Assembly (NCBI GenBank): GCA_900404475.1
Contig: OUQQ01000164.1
Span: 510-33,785, forward strand
Length of the DNA: 33,276 nucleotides
Direction of reading: 5' to 3'
From: Spongospora subterranea
Lineage: Eukaryota > Endomyxa > Phytomyxea > Plasmodiophorida > Plasmodiophoridae
Each line of letters begins with the position of its first letter. The first letter of the stretch is position 1. A program made the translations under genes and the position numbers. Under the pieces are notes generated by a model. The model was not told where the DNA came from. It searched no databases and saw nothing but the letters and a program-made list of their open reading frames with translations. Shown piece by piece: positions 20,726 through 31,229 of this stretch.

Positions 20726-22333
20726 ATCTATGTGAGCGGAGATGTGCGCCTTTCGAAGAAAGCGTCTGTGGTTTGCGTTGAGCGATCTCAGGAGGTGGGT
20801 GTTGCCATCTCGCCCTCTACAATACTCCAAGGGTCCCTGGGTTAGTCTGAACCCCCTTGTGTCGATCAGTCCGTGTCCGCACCTCATATCACCGATCAAC
20901 GAGTCGTTCAGGAAAAACCCTCAACATGTTGAGCGTGAACGGGAAGACTTGCGTATTGTATTTCATAGGTTTCCTGGACGGACGAATAACTGCAGAGAAA
21001 CATGTCCACGATATCCTGAGGTTCTGCAGCATTGTCCTAACAATTTGTATCATGCATGTTCTGTATGGAATGGCGATTACAATGACACTTTGATTTACGT
21101 CTGTCGGTGCGGTTTCTCGAATAATGTTGAGGCAGGCGATTACGGTTTCACGAGAGGGCTCGCAACCCTGCAACTACTGCAGCTTCACCCACAGGTCTTT
21201 CCAGCACCATAACCATCTCGTTCAATCATTCCAATAGCTAAAGGCAGGCAATAACGCCGTTGTTTCACGTTGGCTGAACCAGTCGAATGACATTTGTTTT
21301 TCTTGGTCGGGAAATACATTTGGGGTGTCCAGCAGGGTGGACTCAATCAGGGGGCGCCTTAATCCCGAACTCGAAAGGGCTCAGCCAATGCTTGGCAACC
21401 TATCCAGGCGAGGACTAGGCGGGCAAGCACGTGGGGCGTACGATTTCGGATATCTTAACGTCATTCGCTGTTATCGGTGAAAGGTGAGGTGGCGATCGTG
21501 CTCCTAAGGCTCAGCTGTTGGGGCGCTCCATACAGTTATTTGTCAGAGCAGGGTTGTGTCCCAATGACGCCTGGCGACGCTGAGCGCTCTTAACAACATC
21601 AGAAGCTTCATTATTGTGTTTGGCATTACAGCTTGGCGACGAGATGAAAAACGGCAACTACTGTACTAGCGAAAAGCGGACAACGAGTCCGCTGCATCTC
21701 AACCTGGGTTTCGGCATCGACTTCCGAGTACCGCGACATTTTGTGCACAGGAAAATCAGAATGGTCAATCGATAAAACCTGGGAACAAGCGACAGGGCCG
21801 ATCAAACTGCAGTAGCAGGATGGGTGTGAGCTTTGACCACGAGTAAAATTGTTTAGGGATATCTCTGATCAACCGCTGCTGGCGTTGCCAGAACAGCAAA
21901 CATGAGTATTCGCTCCTGATTTGCTGGATACTCTGTCGCCCAAACCCGCAAGTCCAAAAGCTCAAGAAGATCACGTCAATCAAACTCATCATTTCGACAG
22001 CGGCTTGGAACACCGATCGACGGCGTCTATCACTTCCAGTACTAGAATGGATACGGCGTGAGCAATGAGCAGTTTAACTACCTCGGAAGGCCACCGATTA
22101 TGGGCAGCGCAGGATCACAAATAACCACCGCCATCGTGCATATGATCAGGATGTTCGTGGTTATCAGTCAGGAAAAACGCCCCCATGCACATTCCTCTAT
22201 ACGAGAAGTAATTGAATTTACAAGGCCGAACGAAGTGCGTTCATACTCAGTTGGTCTACTTGATCAGCAATCGTTCTGCTACAACTTGTTTTCACGATTT
22301 TCAGACAGGTCTGGCGGTCTCTCCCATACTCGA
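20726..22333. other. Gene-poor stretch between sirtuin and coiled-coil genes
   Basis: About 1.6 kb without a recognised gene. Its left part overlaps the possible 5' extension of the sirtuin (to 20899) and should contain its promoter. Open frames on both strands (20742-21212 plus, 20889-21173 minus, 21765-22013 minus) overlap one another, lack family resemblance and show no consistent codon pattern. No RNA gene or repeat seen. Confidence 0.45.
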
Positions 22334-23080
22334 TCATCGGTTTATGCCCTCATGTCGAATGATCGGGGATAACGATTGTACTTGGCTCAGTAGGGATCGG
22401 ATCTCTTCCTTATAAACCTCACACTGACTTTGATAGGTGCGCTTCTCTGATCGCTCTCTGCTAAGGTCGTCCTGGATTCTGTCAATCATGGCCGGATCTG
22501 ACGTATCCTCTAACTGATTCTCGAGCGCGATGACTTTCGCCATCAGCATGCTAACCTGACCTTCCTTCACATTCATTTCCGCTCTGAATTGCTTTTGCAG
22601 ATCAACAAGTGCAATTGACAGCTGGTCGCGTTCCCGTTTGATCACGGCTAGAGCTTTGATATCGGCAATGCGCTTCTCCTCGTCATCGATAACCCTTCTT
22701 TTCTCAGCCGCTAATGCATCAGTGCGCTGTTGATGAAGCTGTTCTCTCGACTTGGACAATTCAGAACTCAATTGCGCCAGTGACGCTTTGGCGACGCCCA
22801 GCTGGTCAGTTAACCTCGTGATTTCATCATTGCTTGTCTTCAATTCAAGCTGTGATGCTTTCAGTTCGGAATCTCTACTCTCCATCAAAGCCGCCGCCTG
22901 CGACAGCCGCTCGATATTTCGTTCCTGCAGCATCAATTGCGATTCCGACGAATTTCGTATATGGTCGATTGCTTGGGACAGCTGTTTCCGCAAGGCGTTG
23001 ATGACAGTCTCGACCCGAATCTGATACTCAGCAATGCGATCATTGTAATCATTGCCAGATACGGGCATGATCGTGGCCAT
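22334..23080 (-). CDS. Coiled-coil protein, 248 aa
   Basis: Single-exon frame from ATG to TAA. Almost the whole chain (residues 15-235) is a predicted coiled coil by eye: long runs of E, K, Q, L, A in heptads with no prolines (for example ERLSQAAALMESRDSELKAS and LTDQLGVAKASLAQLSSELS). The first 12 residues (MATIMPVSGNDY) and the end (SLSPIIRHEGINR) are the only non-helical parts. The family is not identifiable by eye; such proteins serve in centrosome/spindle-pole, Golgi-tether or cytoskeletal scaffolds. No membrane segment or zinc motif. Intronless and GC-rich like the neighbouring sirtuin. The coding sense is well supported by length and composition; the function is unknown. Confidence 0.75.
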   Translation of the reverse strand: MATIMPVSGNDYNDRIAEYQIRVETVINALRKQLSQAIDHIRNSSESQLMLQERNIERLSQAAALMESRDSELKASQLELKTSNDEITRLTDQLGVAKASLAQLSSELSKSREQLHQQRTDALAAEKRRVIDDEEKRIADIKALAVIKRERDQLSIALVDLQKQFRAEMNVKEGQVSMLMAKVIALENQLEDTSDPAMIDRIQDDLSRERSEKRTYQSQCEVYKEEIRSLLSQVQSLSPIIRHEGINR

Positions 23081-23191
23081 CTCGTGCCCCCTGTCAATAG
23101 GTCAACCCGATAACTGTACTAGCTCAGCGATGAACAGATATCGATCGGTCGAGTACGTGATCGCAGGTCATTGTTCCCCGATATAGAGACG

Positions 23192-24066
23192 ATGTACGAC
23201 AATATTCACCTGAACAATGTGAATATGCTCCACCGGTCCATAACATCGGAATCCAGTATCCAGCCCATTCGCGCCGCAAATCCACCTCACACTCCAATGT
23301 ATTGCCATTTCTCCAAGACCGCCATATTCGATGAATTCGGACGGCTTATCAACTGCAGAGCGCTAGATAATGTCGCAATTCCCGCCCTGATCGTATTCTC
23401 AAATGGAAAGGTATAACTAATATTGGTTGATTGACAATGGCCAAACAAGTCATGGCGCTGCAGATTGGGCTCGGCACGCCAGTACCCGCTCAGAAACTGG
23501 ACAATCGTGAAGGACCGCCTCGACGGCGGAGTGGGCAAGTTTTAATGTTCGTCAATCCCCCTGCCGGTTCGTCACCCCATTCTCCTTTTTGGTATTTCGA
23601 AACCTGATGATCATGTCAGATCGGAGTCATATCACCCGACCGGAACTGTTCGCCATTATCCTGTTGGCGATAAACAGCCTGATCATTGTGTATTTAAGCT
23701 ATGATGAGATCCCCATCCCCGTTGGATTGGGGTCAATACATGGCCAAATGGATCCAATCATTGGTTCAGTTATCATGTTGATTGGATTAATATGTAAGAA
23801 TGTTCAACGCCGATACATATCCAAAGAGAGTCATTTATCTAGAAATTACAGCCGTATTGAGCAAAGGACAGAATATACTAGCGGTATTCGTTGCAATCAT
23901 GTCTGCTGTTTGCTGCTTCGACATCTTCAAGACCGACGGCGACACAGTGGTGGTCTCATTCGTTCTAGTGCTACACGCCTGCATCCTGGGCGTGGCCAAC
24001 CACATCCTACATTCTCGTATGGCAATCTGGGCCCCTGTCTTCCACGATTCTCGCTCCGCTTCATAG
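23192..24066 (+). CDS. Multi-pass membrane protein, uncharacterised
   Basis: The C-terminal part is clear: hydrophobic segments ELFAIILLAINSLIIVYLSY, GSVIMLIGLI, ILAVFVAIMSAVCCFDIF and VVVSFVLVLHACILGVANH make about four membrane helices, with a 58-nt intron at 23794-23851. The 5' part is a model: exons 23192-23410, 23464-23566, 23620-23793, 23852-24066 join in frame to 236 aa, with two further introns of exactly 53 nt, which fits the size habit of the window. The alternative is two overlapping genes: a soluble 120-aa protein (23192-23410 plus 23464-23607) and a 133-aa membrane protein starting at ATG 23607 or 23613. Then the upstream stop TGA and downstream ATG would share a base. I do not recognise the family. 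Confidence 0.5.
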
Positions 24067-24082
24067 CCACAGGGCGATGGGC

Positions 24083-24319
24083 TCAATGGCCGGGCCCAGA
24101 TCCAGGCACAATCATCGTCAGGCGATGACCACTTTTAAAGAGTGAGACGAGTTCGGATGTTCCGGCAGCGAGGGCGACAGTGCGCAGCCCTTTAGTCAGG
24201 CCTCCCTCTCTGCCAAATGTGGCCCGCGCCGCAGTGTCTATGATAGACTGGAGCAAGGCAGCGCGCCCCGTGTGTAGGCTATAACCCATTAACGCCGTTA
24301 TCATAATATACACTCTCAC
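24083..24319 (-). CDS. Candidate 78-aa protein
   Basis: ATG to stop, convergent with the membrane-protein gene (16 nt gap) and divergent from Snf1 (117 nt to its ATG). The sequence has a regular, structured look: MRVYIMITALMGYSLHTGR, then IIDTAARATFGREGG and LTKGLRTVALAAGTSELVSL. The glycine/alanine-rich amphipathic pattern recalls small mitochondrial membrane proteins, but I know no matching family. Too short for a codon-usage verdict; a chance frame remains possible. Confidence 0.35.
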   Translation of the reverse strand: MRVYIMITALMGYSLHTGRAALLQSIIDTAARATFGREGGLTKGLRTVALAAGTSELVSLFKSGHRLTMIVPGSGPGH

Positions 24320-24436
24320 AGTCTGCCCCTTATCCCATATTTGCCGTTCACGTCATGGATCATGTTATGTAGTGTGTTAACGATCCGATAACGAAGCGAA
24401 GATCGTGGCGTCGCTAGAGGGTGCGCGGCATAACTC

Positions 24437-26130
<1,694 letters not shown>

Positions 26131-26562
26131 CCATCCGACTGCTTTTTTTGGAGCAACCCAACTGCCTCGATGTCAATTTTACTTCTAACTATATATATTG
26201 TCAAATGATAGCTGCCTGTATGTAATACGCTCGGTGTGAATGTAGTTAAGGGGAAGTGATGCCAATTCGGTAAACAGTTATTGGTGTAATCAAGACAGAG
26301 CAGAATCCGATAATTAATGTGAGAAGCGGGTCGGTGTCCTGCCCCCTGTTACTGTATAGGGGCTGGACCTGATATAAGAGAGGTGTGTAGCCGGAGAGCG
26401 CCGACGAGAGAGGATGCGCAATAATTAGGGCAGATCGATCAGGAGAGGAGGGAGCGGCTACACCGCTAGCGATACAGTGTGGCAGGGCAGGGGACTGACC
26501 GACCACTTGGCGCCAACCGCCCTCGCCAGACATCAACCGACTCGGGATCAGCCATATGGCCT
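26131..26562. promoter_or_regulatory. Intergenic region before the mitochondrial carrier
   Basis: About 430 nt between the Snf1 stop and the carrier start, both on the plus strand. No gene recognised; the minus-strand frame over 26246-26536 looks like chance. It contains the palindrome TTGGCGCCAA at 26507-26516, 46 nt before the ATG, which fits an E2F/SBF-type site. Confidence 0.45.
26507..26516. promoter_or_regulatory. E2F/SBF-like palindrome TTGGCGCCAA
   Basis: Perfect 10-bp dyad close to the start codon of the carrier gene. The same 12-mer TTGGCGCCAACC occurs at 33127-33138, just upstream of the proline-rich gene. It resembles the E2F consensus TTTSSCGC in both directions. Functional role inferred. 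Confidence 0.4.
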
Positions 26563-27635
26563 ATGGAGGCCTTCGGACCACATGACCAGCAGGAGATATC
26601 ATGGCGTCATCTAGACAAACACCGACTGTTCGCCTGGCAGTTTGTTGTTTTCATGGGTATCCGTCTTGTGCTCTATCCCACGACCTTACTGAAGACGTTA
26701 GCTCAGTATCGCTCTCGAACCGCCAATTGGTAACTGATCATCGCTCAGGCATATTCAAGCTCGTCCATCGCTTCCATCGATCTCAGCCGTGTTTTCCTCC
26801 ATATACGCGAAACACGGAATGGTCGGGTTATGGTCTGGATTCCCATCGTTAGGTAGAATATAAGGTGTACTTGGAATGATATTCTGACGGTTTCTCCTTT
26901 AGCTGTGGGACTAGTCCCATCTCAAATTGTATTCATGTCCGTTTATGAATCGGTTAAAGAGCGAATCGACGCCAAAGACCCTATTCGTTCGGGAATTGCT
27001 GGTGCCACTGCGTCATTGGCATCTCAAATTGTTATGGTGCCTGTTGACGTTGTTAGTCAATCAGTCCAGCTTCGCCATTCAAGCAGCGGTAATTTCCCGA
27101 GTTCGATCAGGTCATCTGAACTAAGTTGCCATTTTCAGTGTCGATGGCAAAAGAAATTGTTTCAAAAGAAGGTTTCAGAGGACTGTATAGAGGATTTTCA
27201 GCAAGTGCCGCTTTATATATTCCTTTTTCAGCAATATGGTGGGCGACATGTAAGATGACTCATTTTTTTAACATGGTTTGCTTGCTCATTGATTTATCAG
27301 ATTCTGGCTGTCGTCGATTGGTATATTCTCGGATGGACCGGGCGTTCCCATCTCCTTCGTCGCCGTTGTCGGTTACCGACCTTGTCCTGTCGTCATGCTG
27401 TGGAGTGGCAGCCGCAACAACCGCTGTCGTGTCGACCGCTCCACTTGATCTAATCAAGACCTTGAAACAGACGACAATGCCTGGGAAGTCTGCCCGCCAA
27501 ATAGTTGCCGAACATCGTAGTATTTCAGATCTATGGAGAGGGTGCCCGGCAAGGTTAATGGGAGCGCTCCCATTCAGCGTCTTCGGTATTGCCGGATATG
27601 AATTTATCAAGCGCATGGCCACTGTTGAACAATAA
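26563..27635 (+). CDS. Mitochondrial carrier (SLC25 family, SLC25A44-like)
   Basis: Inner-membrane solute carrier; the closest resemblance I see is to the SLC25A44 group (branched-chain amino acid transport in animals), so the substrate here is uncertain. Proposed exons: 26563-26696, 26749-26852, 26903-27088, 27139-27249, 27301-27635, giving 289 aa. The start begins MEAFGPHDQQEISWRHLDKH, matching the IEWEDLDK-type opening of SLC25A44. The three carrier repeats show degenerate signatures: YPTTLLKTHIQ (repeat 1), VPVDVVSQ (repeat 2), APLDLIKT (repeat 3), each followed by a GLWSG, GLYRGF or DLWRG motif. Introns are 52, 50, 50 and 51 nt. The last (27250-27300) is in frame and free of stops, so it would be missed by a simple ORF search. 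Convergent with SFI1, 162 nt apart. Confidence 0.87.
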
Positions 27636-27797
27636 TTCTGACAAATGATTAGTATTATCAGCAGGCAGTGTCCCCAGCATTCATTGTGATGGATTGTGCT
27701 AGACAATACTTGTGTTGTTCGCACAATGCAGATATATCTACCTAATATATTATCATTCATTGCTTAAATAATGAAGTTTTTGGTCTTCAACAATAAC

Positions 27798-30700
27798 TTA
27801 GTTTTCTTGCAGTCGTGATATATTTCGTTGAATCCCATGGTCAATGTACTTTTTCCACCACGTCGTCAAAACTCGCCGCTTTATAATGATTCCTTCTTTG
27901 CAGATTCGCAGGATCCTGGCCTGTTCCTGGCTTTGCCTCCAACGGTGAAACACCTGATTATACTGTCGTAGGTCATTGAATATGCATGCATAGCGATCTT
28001 GGCGCCTTCTCAACAACAGCTCTTTCTGCACCCTGTCAAATCGAATCTTGGTCTGGTGTCGATCCTGGGCATACACAAGGGGCAGTGTATACCAATGCGC
28101 CAACGCCCGTTTCAAGGTCTCTGTCCGTTTCATCGTCGATTCCATCATTTTTGTGTAATTTTGCCAACAAACCATAGCCTCGTGTAGTGCTAGTTTGGCC
28201 CAATTCGAGACCAGGAGTCGAATCAAATAGTGCCACTTCCAAACACGGAAACAACTACTCGTTTGACGTTTTTTACATGTTCTGATCGCGTTCCACAGTG
28301 ATTTCATTGCTTGAAATGCTAGAAATACCAATTGATACCGTCGTCCCTGCTGAATTGTCAACGTATTTTTTCGCCACTGTCGTGCTTTTTTCCAAACGGC
28401 GAATGCCATTGTACTTGTTAATCTCGCATCGAGTTTCGCCTGGAGATCTAGACGCAATACAGCGTGGAATTCTCTTCTGTTGTGCACAATGCGGTGCCAT
28501 TCCCTTATCCATAAAGCTTTCTTACTAATCCGCATCGTGCTCGTCCATTTCTTCCAGATCCGTTCCATAATCACTCTTATCCGGTCATCACGGTATTCCT
28601 TTGATAATGCATACATTCGACACAAACTGGCATAGAGACTAGTCATTTGCCGATAAGAAGAAAGTAGCAGGTTACGTCGTATGTGATGAATAAAGCGCCA
28701 TCGCCTTATTATGGTCAAATACAGCTTTACCCTAGACTGATCGCGAAACTTGTTCAGATCAACGGATCGTTGGCAAACCTGTCGCCATCTGAAAAAAAGA
28801 TTGCGCTTCCATATCTGAACAGATATCAAACGGCGTCGCCAATAACGGAAACGCCATAGCAGACAGCGACGACGAGATAGTTGGCGATAAGTCATGTGCT
28901 GTTTGAGAAGGCCCTTCCATTCGTGAAAATGACGTTCACGAGCCCGAAATAGTGAATGAATTCGATATTGGCAAATCAATTTCAGTCGTTTCATTGTTCG
29001 TCTCCAAATCCGGAGCGTCGTCCGAATGATTGATGCGTTCTTCGCAGATTTGAAACGGAAAAGAGAACGTGATCGGGAAATGATAATTCTCCAGACAGAA
29101 AGCGCCTTTCTCTGTTGGCATATGCGATGATGGAGATGAGCTAGAGCCATAACCGCATCGTGTACCTCATCAGCATCTTCAATGATTGGAGAATCAATCA
29201 TCAAAACACGATCCGCATCTTTCGAATCGATCGCTATCGGGGCAACGACGCTGATAGGTTTTGAATCTTTTAGTGATGAATTACACTCTTGCGGTATGGT
29301 TTCAGAGTTTCCATGACGCATCAATGGAAGCCGTTTCTGACTTTCTGAAACGTCTTGGGAAGTGCCTCCACAAATTTCTTGGCGTATTTGGGGCTTATGC
29401 TCCGAGTTCTGAACGATCTTCAGATTTAAATTCTGGTGTCGTTCCTGGAGCACTTTCGGGCTGTTTCTTTGCTCAGCTAGTTTCGGATTAACATCTTGAT
29501 TTAGTGAACAATTTTCATCCTGATATGATAGCGTGAGAGCACTATGTTTGTGGAAAGTGTTCTTGCCAACTAAATGCTCTTCCTTAGTCTGGGACAATGC
29601 ACTGTTCCATCGGCTAAACCAAAACCTTGTCCTACGATTCCTTATGGTATCGGATTTGCCCCGAATGTTGAGCCTCCTGACTGCGAACGGTCTCCATCGC
29701 AATAGAGCTGAATGCTTTGCCCTTCTTGTTCTCCATCCATCAACCGCCCTAGCAATCAATCTGTCCTTCATACATTTGTCCCAAGCATCCGCCCAACCCT
29801 TGATCGATTTCCACAGCAAAATCCGGCGATGTCTTAAAGAAGCTCGATACAGCCGGTCCTGGTATTGGAACGATTTCTGCCAAACGATCATAGCTGATGT
29901 GATGGATCGACTCCTTACGTACAGGACCAGCTTGTACGCTAAACGCAAACCATGTAATCCTGATTGCAGAAGACATTTGTTGTAAAAATCTTGAGAAAAT
30001 CGAATTTGCCGATTTAGGCGATGCCAGTTGACCATATGGCGTCGACGTGATCGAACTCTTCGACGAAACTGAATCTTCCAAAGACCGATCAGCCGCGTCT
30101 TGGAGCGATTCTGAGCGTCCAGGACAAAGACCGAGACGCGCTGATGAAGTAAATGTGCGGAAATCCACGATTTCAGCGAACGAGCTGAACGATGACGATG
30201 ACGGAAACGATCCGCTTTTCGGCTCATGAGTCGACGAATGTGAATCCAGGCAAACCAATAGCGGCGAACACAATTCGCGTTACGTAAAGAGAGCTGAACA
30301 TGAATCATTTTGACGACTCGCGATATCTGTGATAATGAACGGAGCAGAAGGGACCGGTTTCTAATTTGTCCAATCGACGCAAACTGTTGGCGACGACTGA
30401 TTTGCAGAACTAGAAATGCAGTCATTCCTGTTCGAATACGCCTGGAGCGACAATGGTAATCGGCTCGATGAAGAGATATTTGAATGGTGAGCGTTACTTT
30501 CCAGTTCATCATGCGGGTTCGCAAGCAATGAAGCTCGCAAAGGGATCGAATTCGCCAGATGGCAAAGAGCCGATGGAGAAGACAAGGGGTTAACCGACGC
30601 AGGATTTTGACCACGTAATACTGCAATTTCCACCGATTGAAACTGTCATGAACTCGTCTACGATATGATTTGAGAATAAACCTGGACCTACTGGCCCAAG

Positions 30701-30839
30701 ATTGAAACTGTGAACGAATTTGGCGTCTACAATGGTATTGATGTCTCCAAACAAATAAGCATTGATATCGTAAATGCCATTGACGGAAACCGGAAGCCGC
30801 CGATAATCTAGCATTGAATGATTTGTCAACGCCATCCAT
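27798..30839 (-). CDS. SFI1: Sfi1-like centrin-binding repeat protein
   Basis: Long helical protein that binds centrin along its length at the spindle-pole body half-bridge or centriole. Single frame, 1013 aa. Tryptophan-centred repeats spaced roughly 20-35 residues fill most of the chain (FRQWHLRY, FNRWKLQY, FAIWRIRS, MIVWQKSF, VDGWRTRR, FHEWKGLL, FHRWRQSQ), with arginine-, leucine- and phenylalanine-rich helices. They match the Sfi1 pattern of W or F and L. The repeats fall into two blocks, about residues 18-425 and 565-1010, separated by a polar linker of about 140 residues with almost no tryptophan. Both ends are helical. No intron is needed, although in-frame introns cannot be excluded. 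Divergence between repeats is high. Function in spindle-pole duplication is inferred from the family. Confidence 0.88.
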   Translation of the reverse strand: MDGVDKSFNARLSAASGFRQWHLRYQCLFVWRHQYHCRRQIRSQFQSWASRSRFILKSYRRRVHDSFNRWKLQYYVVKILRRLTPCLLHRLFAIWRIRSLCELHCLRTRMMNWKVTLTIQISLHRADYHCRSRRIRTGMTAFLVLQISRRQQFASIGQIRNRSLLLRSLSQISRVVKMIHVQLSLRNANCVRRYWFAWIHIRRLMSRKADRFRHRHRSARSLKSWISAHLLHQRVSVFVLDAQNRSKTRLIGLWKIQFRRRVRSRRRHMVNWHRLNRQIRFSQDFYNKCLLQSGLHGLRLAYKLVLYVRSRSITSAMIVWQKSFQYQDRLYRASLRHRRILLWKSIKGWADAWDKCMKDRLIARAVDGWRTRRAKHSALLRWRPFAVRRLNIRGKSDTIRNRRTRFWFSRWNSALSQTKEEHLVGKNTFHKHSALTLSYQDENCSLNQDVNPKLAEQRNSPKVLQERHQNLNLKIVQNSEHKPQIRQEICGGTSQDVSESQKRLPLMRHGNSETIPQECNSSLKDSKPISVVAPIAIDSKDADRVLMIDSPIIEDADEVHDAVMALAHLHHRICQQRKALSVWRIIISRSRSLFRFKSAKNASIIRTTLRIWRRTMKRLKLICQYRIHSLFRARERHFHEWKGLLKQHMTYRQLSRRRCLLWRFRYWRRRLISVQIWKRNLFFRWRQVCQRSVDLNKFRDQSRVKLYLTIIRRWRFIHHIRRNLLLSSYRQMTSLYASLCRMYALSKEYRDDRIRVIMERIWKKWTSTMRISKKALWIREWHRIVHNRREFHAVLRLDLQAKLDARLTSTMAFAVWKKARQWRKNTLTIQQGRRYQLVFLAFQAMKSLWNAIRTCKKRQTSSCFRVWKWHYLIRLLVSNWAKLALHEAMVCWQNYTKMMESTMKRTETLKRALAHWYTLPLVYAQDRHQTKIRFDRVQKELLLRRRQDRYACIFNDLRQYNQVFHRWRQSQEQARILRICKEGIIIKRRVLTTWWKKYIDHGIQRNISRLQEN

Positions 30840-31229
30840 TCAACAGCGATGCGCAGGAACCTTATCCCCGAGCATTTGCTACTGGAGAGCGACGGGTCGG
30901 GAACTGAATGGAGGCAATGGAAGGGTTAAAAAAGGGGGTGAAGCGCTGTGGCAATGGGGAAGGGGTGAAGAAGAGGGTGAAGCCTGTCGTGCCACAACAC
31001 CTGAATGAGGGCAATGGGAAGGGGAGGGGTCAGACAGGGGGTCAACAGGGTGCGCCCTCTTGGTGTTACTGGTGTGTTGTAGTGTCAGTGACCTCAGTGA
31101 GGTTGACATGGTTGGGAGCAGAGGGTATGTATGACAATCAACGGTCACCGTCACCGACAGGACTACATCCTCAAATGACTAATCATCACAGCAACAAAAT
31201 CGGCATTACTGTGTAGACGAATACGAGTT
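30840..31229. promoter_or_regulatory. G-rich intergenic region upstream of SFI1
   Basis: 390 nt between the SFI1 start and the PWP1 stop (both minus). Between 30900 and 31060 the plus strand is a striking purine/G-rich run with repeated words AATGGGGAAGGGG, GGGTGAAG and GGGGAGGGG. Includes a G-quadruplex-type motif at 31016-31041. No coding gene recognised; frames here are low-complexity. Confidence 0.5.
31016..31041 (+). other. G-quadruplex-forming motif
   Basis: Four G runs of three or more (GGG, GGGG, GGGG, GGGGG) with loops of 2, 1 and 7 nt meet the usual G3+N1-7 rule. It lies about 180 nt upstream of the SFI1 start, on the strand opposite to that gene. Confidence 0.55.

Noticed and set aside
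20742..21212. 156-codon plus-strand frame
   Set aside because: Partly antisense to the sirtuin N-terminal region, with an irregular composition and no recognisable motif.
27260..27760. 166-codon minus-strand frame
   Set aside because: Antisense to the last exon of the mitochondrial carrier, which is confirmed by its third repeat signature.
29749..30273. 174-codon minus-strand frame inside SFI1
   Set aside because: Overlaps the 1013-codon Sfi1-like frame on the same strand; serine-rich out-of-frame shadow.
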